NCBI GenBank assembly: GCA_050945895.1
Contig: JBMNTU010000023.1
Span: 1-23,492 of the forward strand
DNA: 23,492 nucleotides
Source of the DNA: JBMNTU01 sp050945895
Lineage (GTDB): Bacteria > Bacillota > Clostridia > Christensenellales > Christensenellaceae
Direction: 5' to 3'
Shown one piece after another: positions 7,629 to 15,843 of the stretch. The notes beneath the pieces are model-generated. The model did not search any database. It saw nothing but the letters and a program-made list of their open reading frames with translations, and was not told the origin of the DNA. Position numbers and translations under genes: made by a program. Position 1 is the stretch's first letter, and each line of letters opens with the position of its first letter.

Positions 7629-9302
7629 ATGGAAAACATCTGGCTGCCCGTATGGATAGTGCTGGGAACTGTAGCAGCTGTTTGCGTGTTCTTGCTTCCC
7701 GTATGGAGGAAAAAGGTGCAGGCAAAGCGCGGGCAGCACTTTGAACAGATGATGGGCGCTGTGCCGCCGGAAATATCTGCATATGACCTGGAAAGCATAG
7801 CGGAATATTATAAACAAAGCCGTGCGTCCGGCGGGCGGGCGCCTGTGGACGACGCGACTTGGGACGACCTTGAAATGGACGCGGTCTTTTCGCGCATGAA
7901 CGCCTGCCTGAGTTCGGCGGGCGAGGAATACCTTTACAAAAAACTGCATGAACCTTGTACGGACTGTATACCGCTGCGGGATTTTGAAACGTTTATCGCA
8001 GCGCTGGAAAGCAATCCGGCGCTGCGCCTTCGGCTGCAGCAGCTTCTTTTTCGCGTGGGTAAATCCCGCTACAACCATGTTGCCGGGCTGATCCACAATA
8101 CGGAAAGCAAGCTTCTTGGCCGCGCGTGGGCCTATCCGCTGCTTGCGCTGCTTCCGGCTGCGGCAATCGTTCTGATGTTTTTTTCCGCCGGATGGGGAAT
8201 ACTGCTGTTTGCGGCGGCGGCCGCAGTAAACGGGATTGTATATTATTTCAGTATGCAAAAAGCGCGGGACGCAATTGGCGCCGTTCGCTATCTTTCGTCG
8301 GTCATGTGGTTTTTGGACCAACTTTTTAAAGAAGAAAGGCCGGAGGTCGAGGCGTTTTTGCCCGGGCTGAAAAACGATTACCGGCTGCTTCGGCCTGCCC
8401 TCCGGCGCGCTTTCGCCAGCACCAGGCCGGTGATGGGGGACCTTGACGCGCTGTTGGTTTATCTGCGGTTTCTGTTTTTTATCGATATTATTCCGTACAA
8501 CCGGGCCATGAAAAAAATAGCGGGCAACAAGCCGGCGCTCAAACGCCTGTATGAAGCAGCAGGCAGTATGGACGCCGCGCTGTGCGTGCTGTCTTACAGG
8601 AAAAGCGTCCATGCGTACTGCCGTCCCGAATTTTGGGATAAAAAAGAGGTGTCGTTTTCCGGCATGGCGCACCCGCTGGTGGAACCGGCCGTGGAAAATT
8701 CGTTGGAAACCAGCCAAAACTGCCTGATAACGGGGTCGAACGCATCGGGAAAGACGACGTTTATTAAGGCCGTTGCCGTCAATGCTATTTTGGCACAGAC
8801 GGTCCACACCTGCCTTGCCAGCCAGTTCCGTATGCCCTTTGCGCACGTTATGACATCGATGGCGATAAAAAGCAGCGTGGTTTCGGGTGAAAGCTATTTC
8901 ATTGCCGAAATAAAATCGCTCGGGCGGATTTTGGACAGAATAGGCGAAGACATGCCCTGCCTGTGCTTTATCGACGAGATATTGCGAGGAACAAATACCA
9001 CCGAGCGTATTGCCGCCTCGTATGCGGTATTGTGTTATTTGGCGGATAAAAATGCGCTGTGCTTTGTAGCTTCGCACGATATAGAGCTGGCAGGGCTATT
9101 GCAGGATGTATACCGCAATTTGCATTTTTCCGAGCGGATAGAACAGGACGGCATCGTTTTCGACTATAAGCTGCACGAGGGGTACGCCAAAACAAAAAAC
9201 GCTATACGTCTGCTTTCGTTTATGGGTTTCGACGCCGAAGTCTGCCAAAACGCCGAAGCGCTGGCAGAAAGGCTGGAGGGAAAAAACGATGTTCCAGGAT
9301 GA
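7629..9302 (+). CDS. membrane-anchored MutS-family ATPase (domain V type, no mismatch-binding domain)
   Basis: The C-terminal half is a MutS-type ABC ATPase. Walker A is GSNASGKT (369-376), the signature-like segment is SGESYFIAEIKSL, Walker B is CLCFIDE (D449, E450), and the H-loop is FVASHD. The N-terminal half lacks the mismatch-recognition domain of MutS1. Instead it has a transmembrane helix at about 6-24 and a hydrophobic pair at about 168-186 and 189-207, so the ATPase should sit on the cytoplasmic face of the membrane. The 557-residue length fits the uncharacterised membrane MutS-like group of Firmicutes and Bacteroidetes. A role in ordinary mismatch repair is unlikely. It starts 5 bases after the repeat-protein stop and overlaps the next gene by 14 bases, so the three are translated as one unit. 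Confidence 0.88.
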   Translation: MENIWLPVWIVLGTVAAVCVFLLPVWRKKVQAKRGQHFEQMMGAVPPEISAYDLESIAEYYKQSRASGGRAPVDDATWDDLEMDAVFSRMNACLSSAGEEYLYKKLHEPCTDCIPLRDFETFIAALESNPALRLRLQQLLFRVGKSRYNHVAGLIHNTESKLLGRAWAYPLLALLPAAAIVLMFFSAGWGILLFAAAAAVNGIVYYFSMQKARDAIGAVRYLSSVMWFLDQLFKEERPEVEAFLPGLKNDYRLLRPALRRAFASTRPVMGDLDALLVYLRFLFFIDIIPYNRAMKKIAGNKPALKRLYEAAGSMDAALCVLSYRKSVHAYCRPEFWDKKEVSFSGMAHPLVEPAVENSLETSQNCLITGSNASGKTTFIKAVAVNAILAQTVHTCLASQFRMPFAHVMTSMAIKSSVVSGESYFIAEIKSLGRILDRIGEDMPCLCFIDEILRGTNTTERIAASYAVLCYLADKNALCFVASHDIELAGLLQDVYRNLHFSERIEQDGIVFDYKLHEGYAKTKNAIRLLSFMGFDAEVCQNAEALAERLEGKNDVPG

Positions 9303-9651
9303 CTATATTATGCGGCAGATCGAGCTGCTGTCTAGGGGGCTTGCAAAGATGTTGATGAAAAAAACGTCGCTGGATGTGCTGGAAAACCTGGTTACGGAAG
9401 AAGGCGCACTTTCCGGAAAGGAATACCTGAAGTTTACGCTGGATACGATGGTGATGCGCGGAGAGATCGGAGAAGCGGAAGACCTTTTGTTTGAAAGCGT
9501 ATCGAAAAGGCCGGAAAAGGAATATTTGCAGGTTGCGCTGGATTTTTATGAGGGGCTGGCGGGAATGAGCGAAGAGGAGCTGAACAGGTGCAATTTTTCC
9601 CGCGGGGAAGTATTGGACGGGTTAAACGACATAAAAACTTTTTTTGAATAA
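9289..9651 (+). CDS. small helical protein, DUF6483-like
   Basis: A 120-residue, mostly helical, acidic protein with no signal or membrane segment. Its opening, MFQDDYIMRQIELL, resembles the DUF6483 family as I remember it, and the middle has a TPR-like hint (GEIGEAEDLLFESV, YLQVALDFYEGL). Function is unknown. It overlaps the end of the MutS-like gene by 14 bases and is read in another frame behind GGAGGG, so it is translationally coupled and a likely partner or regulator of that ATPase. No terminator is visible between it and the promoter at 9664. Confidence 0.72.
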   Translation: MFQDDYIMRQIELLSRGLAKMLMKKTSLDVLENLVTEEGALSGKEYLKFTLDTMVMRGEIGEAEDLLFESVSKRPEKEYLQVALDFYEGLAGMSEEELNRCNFSRGEVLDGLNDIKTFFE

Positions 9652-9663
9652 TCTGCCTCCCGT

Positions 9664-9693
9664 TTGACTTTACACAGGATACTGTAGTATGAT
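9664..9693 (+). promoter_or_regulatory. promoter of the 3D-domain protein gene
   Basis: TTGACT (9664-9669), an 18-base spacer and TATGAT (9688-9693). The in-frame ATG at 9689 lies inside this -10 box, which rules it out as the start from this promoter. Confidence 0.78.
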
Positions 9694-9724
9694 AAATGCT
9701 GCAAATTTCTGTACGGAGGAACAT

Positions 9725-11092
9725 ATGCCTTTTGAAAGACCGCGGCGGGAACGCCGGCCGGACACAGAGCAAAACAGGACTGTGCCGGGTAGTAAAAAAA
9801 GCGTGTTTCCTGAAGACGCGGAAAAAAAACAACAAAAAAGATACCGTGGAACGCTGGGGCGGCTGGAGCGCATGACGGCTTCGGGAAAACATGGTACAGC
9901 GCACCGCATGCTTCACGGCAGCGGCGCTTCCCTAAAACGGTACGAGAGCGCTGAACCTGCCGAAAAAACGGTCGGCCGGCAAAGCGTATTTATTCCGTCG
10001 GAGCGGGCAGACACCCATAAAAAACGCGCCATGAGCAAGGGGCAGGCGTTTTTCCACGGGCATTTTATCAGGAATACCATTCTTATTTGTGCGGCAGTCA
10101 TTGTTGTGTCGTCCATTGCGATCACGACTTCGTTCGCGCGGCCAAAAACCAATATTATTTTGCGGGATGGAATGCAGGAAGGCAGCCGTGTGCTGGAAGC
10201 GGATACCAGCGCGCTTACCGTGGGGGAATTTTTGGAGGACAATAAAATTGCCATTGGGGAGGACGACCTCCTTGAAAATGAAATAGACGCGCCCATTGAA
10301 GAAGGGATGGAGATCATTATCCGCCGGGGGATGCCCATTTCCGTTGCAAGCGGCCCGGAGGAAGAGATTACGGTTAATATGCTTGCGGGAACGGTCGCCG
10401 ATGCGCTTTTTAAGGCAGGAGTAGAGCCTGCGCCGCAAGATGAGGTATATCCGGCGGTGGAAACATATATCCGCCCGGGCATGCACATAGAGCATATCGT
10501 TGTGGAAGTGGACGAACGCCGGGACTACCGCGAGATCCCATATGACTCGTGGGAAGAGGAAGACCCGGAGCTTGCAAAAGGATCGACGGAGATCCGCCAA
10601 TACGGCGAGGTGGGCGAGCTGGAGATTGTAATGCAGCAAATATACAAAAACAACCTGCTCGTTTCGGAAGAAGTTACTGCAGAAAACGTCATTGCCGAGC
10701 CGATTGCCGAAATAACGGCTGTGGGGACATATGTGAAGCCCGAGCCCAAGCCGGTTAAGCCCAAAACATCCGCCATCCACAGCGGAACGGCTACGGAATA
10801 CCAGGGCGGCGGCAAGTACCAGGTGACGGTAGAGGTTACGGCGTATTGCTCTAACTGCAACAGCGGTAACAGGACGGCCACCGGCGTTTATCCAAGCTAT
10901 GGCACGGTGGCGGCCAAAACAAGCGCATTTCCATACGGCACGGTGCTTTATATTCCCGGATATGGATATGGCCGAGTGGAAGATACGGGTGGCTTTGGCT
11001 CCAACGTAATCGACGTATACATGGGGGAACAGCCCGACGAATCTGCGTGCAACGCATGGGGGCGGAAGACGCTTACCATTACGGTAGAATAG
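9725..11092 (+). CDS. membrane-anchored DUF348-G5-3D domain protein (YabE/RpfB-like)
   Basis: Family members are wall-active proteins related to resuscitation-promoting or lytic transglycosylase factors. The start at 9725 has GGAGG 5 bases ahead, giving 455 residues. In order: a long basic, Arg/Lys-rich cytoplasmic head (1-113), one transmembrane helix (about 115-136), two DUF348 ubiquitin-like repeats (about 142-190 and 200-250), a G5 domain (about 258-335), a Pro/Lys linker (KPEPKPVKPK), and a C-terminal 3D domain (about 367-455). Two of the three Asp residues that name the 3D domain are present (D420 in VEDTGG, D430 in VIDVY). The first, usually in a VAVD segment, reads VAAK (K398). The gene is monocistronic between its own promoter and terminator. 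The cytoplasmic head has no recognised domain. Confidence 0.88.
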   Translation: MPFERPRRERRPDTEQNRTVPGSKKSVFPEDAEKKQQKRYRGTLGRLERMTASGKHGTAHRMLHGSGASLKRYESAEPAEKTVGRQSVFIPSERADTHKKRAMSKGQAFFHGHFIRNTILICAAVIVVSSIAITTSFARPKTNIILRDGMQEGSRVLEADTSALTVGEFLEDNKIAIGEDDLLENEIDAPIEEGMEIIIRRGMPISVASGPEEEITVNMLAGTVADALFKAGVEPAPQDEVYPAVETYIRPGMHIEHIVVEVDERRDYREIPYDSWEEEDPELAKGSTEIRQYGEVGELEIVMQQIYKNNLLVSEEVTAENVIAEPIAEITAVGTYVKPEPKPVKPKTSAIHSGTATEYQGGGKYQVTVEVTAYCSNCNSGNRTATGVYPSYGTVAAKTSAFPYGTVLYIPGYGYGRVEDTGGFGSNVIDVYMGEQPDESACNAWGRKTLTITVE

Positions 11093-11115
11093 GGCAGGGT
11101 TTGTTTGGATGAAAG

Positions 11116-11141
11116 CAGCGGCGGCGCACCGCTGTTTTTTT
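11116..11141 (+). terminator. intrinsic terminator of the 3D-domain protein gene
   Basis: CAGCGG (11116-11121) pairs with CCGCTG (11129-11134) around a 7-base loop, followed by seven T (11135-11141). Confidence 0.9.
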
Positions 11142-11173
11142 ATAAAAAAAGTGTAAATACCGGCGGCTTCGAA

Positions 11174-11202
11174 TTGACGGGCACAGTGCGTTTTGGTAGA
11201 AT
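11174..11202 (+). promoter_or_regulatory. promoter of the RND exporter gene
   Basis: TTGACG (11174-11179), a 17-base spacer and TAGAAT (11197-11202). The expected transcription start near 11209 lies just ahead of the operator palindrome. Confidence 0.82.
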
Positions 11203-11210
11203 AAAAAAGT

Positions 11211-11230
11211 CTGACCGACCAGTCGGTCGG
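11211..11230. promoter_or_regulatory. TetR-type operator
   Basis: GACCGAC (11213-11219), a CA centre, and GTCGGTC (11222-11228) form a perfect inverted repeat, with a further C/G match one base out. This GACCGAC/GTCGGTC pattern is typical of TetR-family operators beside exporters. It sits at the transcription start, between the promoter and the GGAGG site, where a bound repressor would block initiation. Confidence 0.85.
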
Positions 11231-11248
11231 GAAAATGGAGGATAGATT

Positions 11249-14200
11249 TTGTCTGGCTTTAGCGTAAGAAAACCGTATACTGTATTTGTGGCCGTCGTCA
11301 TTGTGCTGATGCTGGGTATTATTTCTTTTATGAATATGACGACAGACCTGCTTCCCAATATAGACCTTCCCTATATTGTCGTATACACATCCTATTTTGG
11401 CGCAAGCCCCGAAGAGGTAGAGCGCGACGTCACAAAGCCGCTGGAGCAAACACTGGCGACCACCAGTAATGTAAAAACGGTTTCTTCTGTTTCGATGGAA
11501 AACGTGGCGATTGTTACACTGGAATTTTATTCGGACGTTAATATGGATTCGGTTATTATTGAGCTGGACGGAAAGCTAGACCAGCTGGAATCGACCTGGG
11601 GCGAGAACATTGGCTCTCCCAACGTAATCCGCATGAATCCGGATGCGCTGCCTATTATGATTATTTCCGTCGACCAGGACGGAAAAAACCTGTATGAAAT
11701 TTCCAAGATTGTAAACGATACGGTCGTTCCCGAGATGGAAAAGCTGGAAGGCGTTGCCTCGGTGGACGTGAACGGCATGCTGGAAGAGCAGATTAAAGTC
11801 GTTATTGACCAGGATAAAATCGACATACTGAACGATAAGATACTGGAAATCGTAGAAGGGGATCTGGACGAAGCGCAAGAAGCGCTGGATGAGGCCAAAG
11901 AAGGGCTGGAGAGCGGAAAAGAGGAGCTGGCGGAGCAAAGCAAGCAAGGAAGCATAAAGCTGGACGAAATGGAGGCTGCGCTTACAGATGGAAAAATAAC
12001 GATTGCGCAGGCAGAAACGGAAATAAGAACGGGCTTGAACCAGCTGGCGGCGACGCAGCAGATTTTGACGCCGGTGGCCGACTTACTCAAGCAAAACCGC
12101 GATGCGCTGCTGGCAAGGCGGCAGGAACTAGTGGATATGGTTGCCGCCCTTCCGGAAGGAAGTGTTCTGCCGCCTGTAGATATAGGCGTAAACGTAACGC
12201 TGCCAGAAGATATTCAGCTTCCGCCCGGATTTGAATGGCCGGAAGGACTAACCCCGCCGGACGGGCAGATGACAGTCGAAGAAGCCATTGCCGCAATTGA
12301 CGAGGAGATTGCTGTGCTGGACCCGTATATTGCACAAATAGACACGGCGCTTGTAACAATTGCCGAACAGATCGTGCAGGCCAATGCGGGCCTTGCCATG
12401 ATTGCCGAGAAAAAAAGCGAAGTACAGGCCGGCGAAGCACATTTTGCGCAGGGCATGGCCGCGGTTACGTTTGCAATAAACAAAGCGACGGGGGAGCTGG
12501 CCATTGCCGAAGCGACGCTGAATTCCAAAACAGAGGAGTTTGATGCGACACGGGAGCAAGTGCTGGAGCAGGCATCTATTTCCGGAATGGTTACCCCCGA
12601 AATGATTTCGCAGCTGCTATATGCGCAAAACTTCTCTATGCCGGTCGGGTATACAAATGACAACGGGGTAGAGCACCTGGTTAAGGTGGGGGAAGAAATT
12701 ACGAGCGTAGAGCAACTGGAAGACCTTGTGCTTTTGGACCTTGACCTGGAGGGGCTGGATACCATTACGCTCAAGGATGTTGCAAACGTAGACCTGGTGG
12801 ACAATGCAGACGAAATCTATGCCCGGATCAACAACAACGACGGCGTTATTCTTTCTATGCAAAAGCAGAGCATGTATTCGACGGCGGATGTTGCAGAAAC
12901 GATCCGCCAGGCCATTGCAGAGCTGGAGCAAAACAATGAAGGCATGCATATTACCACGTTGATGGATCAGGGAATCTATATCAATGTTGTAGTAGATAAC
13001 GTATTGAACAACCTGCTGTACGGTGCGATCCTTGCGGCGATTATTTTGCTGCTGTTCCTGCGCAGTATAAAACCAACGATCATTGTTGGCGTGTCCATTC
13101 CGATTAGTGTTGTATTTGCACTGGTATTAATGTATTTTTCCGGCGTTACGCTCAATGTTATCTCGCTGGCGGGTCTGGCGCTGGGCGTCGGCATGCTGGT
13201 GGATAATTCTATTGTTGCGATCGAGAATATTTTCCGGCTGAAAATGATGGGAAAATCCAACAGGGAGGCGGCTATCGAAGGCGCCAAGCAAATTTCGGGC
13301 GCTATTATTGCGTCTACGCTGACGACCGTTTCGGTGTTCATTCCCATTGTGTTTATTACAGGCCTGTCGCGCCAGCTTTTTGCAGATATGGGCCTTACCA
13401 TCGCGTATTCGCTTATCGCAAGCCTGATTGTGGCACTGACGGTGGTGCCGGCTATGTCTTCGAGCATGCTGACAATGAAGCAAATCAAACAGCCTGCCGG
13501 TTTCGAAAAGTTCAAAGCCGCCTATGCAAAGGCGTTGGCGTTTACATTAAGGCATAAGTGGATCATTGCAATTCCGGTGGTGGCGCTGTTTGTGCTCAGC
13601 GTGAGCAACATCCGGCTGATGGGCACGGAGTATATTCCCGCGATGGATTCTACGCAGATGATGATAACGCTGGAAATGCCTGAAGACAGCACGTTTGAAG
13701 AGACGGCGGAGCAAACCACGGAAATGATGGACCGGATTATAACCTTAGACGATGTGGAAACAGTAGGCGCGCTTGCGGGCGGGAGCTCGTCGTTTATGGG
13801 GATGGGAAGCGGTACGGCTACTTCCGCGACGATTTATACGATACTGAAGGATGACAGAAGCACGACAAGCATGCAGATGGCCGATATTATCAGGGATGAG
13901 CTGGAAGACCTTCCGGGGGAGGTTACCGTGAGCTCTTCGAATTTCGATTTGACCGCGCTGATGGGCTCGGGCATCGAAGTTGTCATTCGAGGAGACGACC
14001 TCGATACGCTGCAAAAGATTGCCGGCGATATTGCCGCAGAGCTGGAAAAAACGGAGGGTACGATCGATGTGTCGGATGGAATGGAGGATACGGTAAACGA
14101 ATTCCGCATTACCGTAGACAAGCAAAAAGCCATCGAAAAGGGCTTTACGGTTGCGCAGGTTTATGCGGCGGTAAGCGGAAGGGTATCGCAGGGGACTTCG

Positions 14201-15118
14201 GCGACAACGATTAAAGTGGACGATAAAAGCTACCCGGTAATCGTATCCGACAAGCTGGGCGACACGATGGGCAAAGAAGAGATTGAGAACCTGATACTGA
14301 CGGGCGAGACTCCGATGGGCGAAAAAACGGAGGTCAAGCTTTCGGATATTGCGCGCGTAGATGTGGGGAAAGGGCTTTCGTCTATCAGCCGCGAATCCCA
14401 GCAGCGCTATATTTCTGTGACGGCCGGTGTGGATTCCGAACACAACGTAGGGCTGGTCAGCCGCGCGTTTTCCGAGCAGATCGATGGATACGAGGTGCCG
14501 GACGGCTATTCGATTAGCATAGCAGGCGAAAACCAGACCATTATGGATGCAATCGGAGACCTGCTTTATATGCTGATGCTGGCCATCGGCCTGGTATACC
14601 TTATTATGGTGGCGCAGTTCCAGTCGCTCAAATCTCCGTTTATCGTCATGTTTACCATTCCCATGGCCGTAACAGGCGGGCTGCTTGCGCTGCAATTGCT
14701 CAATTTCCACCTGAGCCTGATTGCGATGCTTGGCTTCCTGGTGCTTGCGGGCATCGTGGTCAACAACGGTATTGTGCTGGTGGATTATATCAACCAGCTG
14801 CGGCAGGAAGGCATGCCCAAAAAAGAGGCGATTACCGAAGCCGCCAGAACGCGCCTGCGGCCCATTTTAATGACGACACTGACAACGGTATTTGGGTTGA
14901 TGACAATGGCGCTGGGAATAGGCGACGGTGCAGAGATGTTGCAGCCCATGGCAATTGTTACCGTGTTTGGGCTGCTTTATGCTACCTTGCTCACGCTGTT
15001 TTTCATCCCCATACTGTACGACCTGTTTAACCGCAAAGAGTTGATAATAAAAGACGACAAACCGGCAAAAAGCAAACCGCGGGTTCTTTATAAAAGCACG
15101 CGCCATATCGGCCGGTAG
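11249..15118 (+). CDS. RND (HAE-type) efflux permease with a large helical-hairpin insertion
   Basis: A proton-driven exporter in the cytoplasmic membrane. The 1289 residues start at a TTG with GGAGG 7 bases ahead. The N-terminal helix opens with SVRKPYTVFVAVV, followed by LPNIDLPYIVVYTSYFGASPEEVE. The transmembrane bundle includes SIPISVVFALVLMYFSGVTLNVISL and a relay site LVDNSIVAIEN (D652, with Asn653 where AcrB has a second Asp). The second half repeats the layout, ending near FFIPILYDLF. Usual Gram-positive members have about 1050 residues. The excess is an insertion at about 206-442 in the first porter domain, rich in Ala/Glu/Leu/Gln and interrupted midway by a Pro-rich segment (305-339). 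No adaptor (membrane-fusion) gene adjoins it. A TetR operator lies in its promoter and a tetR gene follows. The substrate cannot be inferred. Confidence 0.95.
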   Translation: MSGFSVRKPYTVFVAVVIVLMLGIISFMNMTTDLLPNIDLPYIVVYTSYFGASPEEVERDVTKPLEQTLATTSNVKTVSSVSMENVAIVTLEFYSDVNMDSVIIELDGKLDQLESTWGENIGSPNVIRMNPDALPIMIISVDQDGKNLYEISKIVNDTVVPEMEKLEGVASVDVNGMLEEQIKVVIDQDKIDILNDKILEIVEGDLDEAQEALDEAKEGLESGKEELAEQSKQGSIKLDEMEAALTDGKITIAQAETEIRTGLNQLAATQQILTPVADLLKQNRDALLARRQELVDMVAALPEGSVLPPVDIGVNVTLPEDIQLPPGFEWPEGLTPPDGQMTVEEAIAAIDEEIAVLDPYIAQIDTALVTIAEQIVQANAGLAMIAEKKSEVQAGEAHFAQGMAAVTFAINKATGELAIAEATLNSKTEEFDATREQVLEQASISGMVTPEMISQLLYAQNFSMPVGYTNDNGVEHLVKVGEEITSVEQLEDLVLLDLDLEGLDTITLKDVANVDLVDNADEIYARINNNDGVILSMQKQSMYSTADVAETIRQAIAELEQNNEGMHITTLMDQGIYINVVVDNVLNNLLYGAILAAIILLLFLRSIKPTIIVGVSIPISVVFALVLMYFSGVTLNVISLAGLALGVGMLVDNSIVAIENIFRLKMMGKSNREAAIEGAKQISGAIIASTLTTVSVFIPIVFITGLSRQLFADMGLTIAYSLIASLIVALTVVPAMSSSMLTMKQIKQPAGFEKFKAAYAKALAFTLRHKWIIAIPVVALFVLSVSNIRLMGTEYIPAMDSTQMMITLEMPEDSTFEETAEQTTEMMDRIITLDDVETVGALAGGSSSFMGMGSGTATSATIYTILKDDRSTTSMQMADIIRDELEDLPGEVTVSSSNFDLTALMGSGIEVVIRGDDLDTLQKIAGDIAAELEKTEGTIDVSDGMEDTVNEFRITVDKQKAIEKGFTVAQVYAAVSGRVSQGTSATTIKVDDKSYPVIVSDKLGDTMGKEEIENLILTGETPMGEKTEVKLSDIARVDVGKGLSSISRESQQRYISVTAGVDSEHNVGLVSRAFSEQIDGYEVPDGYSISIAGENQTIMDAIGDLLYMLMLAIGLVYLIMVAQFQSLKSPFIVMFTIPMAVTGGLLALQLLNFHLSLIAMLGFLVLAGIVVNNGIVLVDYINQLRQEGMPKKEAITEAARTRLRPILMTTLTTVFGLMTMALGIGDGAEMLQPMAIVTVFGLLYATLLTLFFIPILYDLFNRKELIIKDDKPAKSKPRVLYKSTRHIGR

Positions 15119-15239
15119 TTCTTTCAATAAGCCAAAGACAAAGATGTGACGGCAAGGGAAAAGACGGTTTTTTCACCTTTATTTTCTTTCAATAAAAATG
15201 GAGCGCGCCGGAGTGTTCTGGCAGCGGGGAAGGTTTTTT

Positions 15240-15836
15240 ATGCGACAAGAGTTCCAACCAAAAGAGATCGATATTTTTAAAGGCATCATCGGCCTGATTA
15301 AGCAGGGGAAACCGCCGTATGCGCTTACAGCTGCAGAAATCGCGGCGGCGGCAGGTATTGGAAAGGGTACGCTTTACGAATATTTTTCTTCCAAGGACGA
15401 AAGCATAGAAAAAGCGGTGCTGTACCACATCTATGAGAGCATAGAAGGGGTGTTGCGTGCGCTGGAAACAAGGAAGGGCTTTCGCGAAAAATATTATGTC
15501 TTAATGGAGCTTATAGAGAAGAATGTTGCGTCCGTTCCTTATTTTGACCTGCTAAATTCGGTTATGCAGCGGCACATGAAAACCGTCATGTGTGACAAAG
15601 AGACCCTGGCCGAACTGCGAAGCATTGCTTCGGGCGTTATTCGCAAGCTTGTTGAGGCGGGGAAGGAAGAGGGGCTGTTTCGTGCAGGCGGCGACACGGC
15701 CTATGTTTATGTGGCAATCTATTCGGCACTAACCGGCTATACGCTGCTGCTGCTTGACAAAACTGCCACGGAAATGACAGATACAGATCTTTTAAAAGAG
15801 CAATCCTACACCATGCTGGAGCGCGCGTTGAAATAG
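15240..15836 (+). CDS. TetR/AcrR family repressor, probably of the RND exporter
   Basis: A 198-residue regulator. The ATG at 15240 has GGGGAAGG six bases ahead, whereas an in-frame ATG at 15198 has no ribosome site. The N-terminal helix-turn-helix covers about 25-60 (LTAAEIAAAAGIGKGTLYEYFSSKDE, conserved GTLYxYF recognition segment). The ligand domain has no recognised subgroup. It lies 121 bases after the RND gene on the same strand with no terminator between, so it may be cotranscribed and so share control by the operator at 11211-11230. Its end is only 7 bases from the convergent DUF554 gene, with no terminator visible there. Confidence 0.92.
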   Translation: MRQEFQPKEIDIFKGIIGLIKQGKPPYALTAAEIAAAAGIGKGTLYEYFSSKDESIEKAVLYHIYESIEGVLRALETRKGFREKYYVLMELIEKNVASVPYFDLLNSVMQRHMKTVMCDKETLAELRSIASGVIRKLVEAGKEEGLFRAGGDTAYVYVAIYSALTGYTLLLLDKTATEMTDTDLLKEQSYTMLERALK

Positions 15837-15843
15837 AAAAATT

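Noticed and set aside
7620..9077. A 485-codon minus-strand open frame opposite the MutS-like gene, and a 505-codon one at 9932-11449
   Set aside because: Both lie antisense to genes with clear domain motifs, show no recognisable domains and have shadow-like composition; the second also crosses a terminator and a promoter of the plus strand.
9689..9724. A longer start for the 3D-domain protein at 9689
   Set aside because: That ATG lies within the -10 box of the only good promoter, while the ATG at 9725 has a GGAGG at proper distance.
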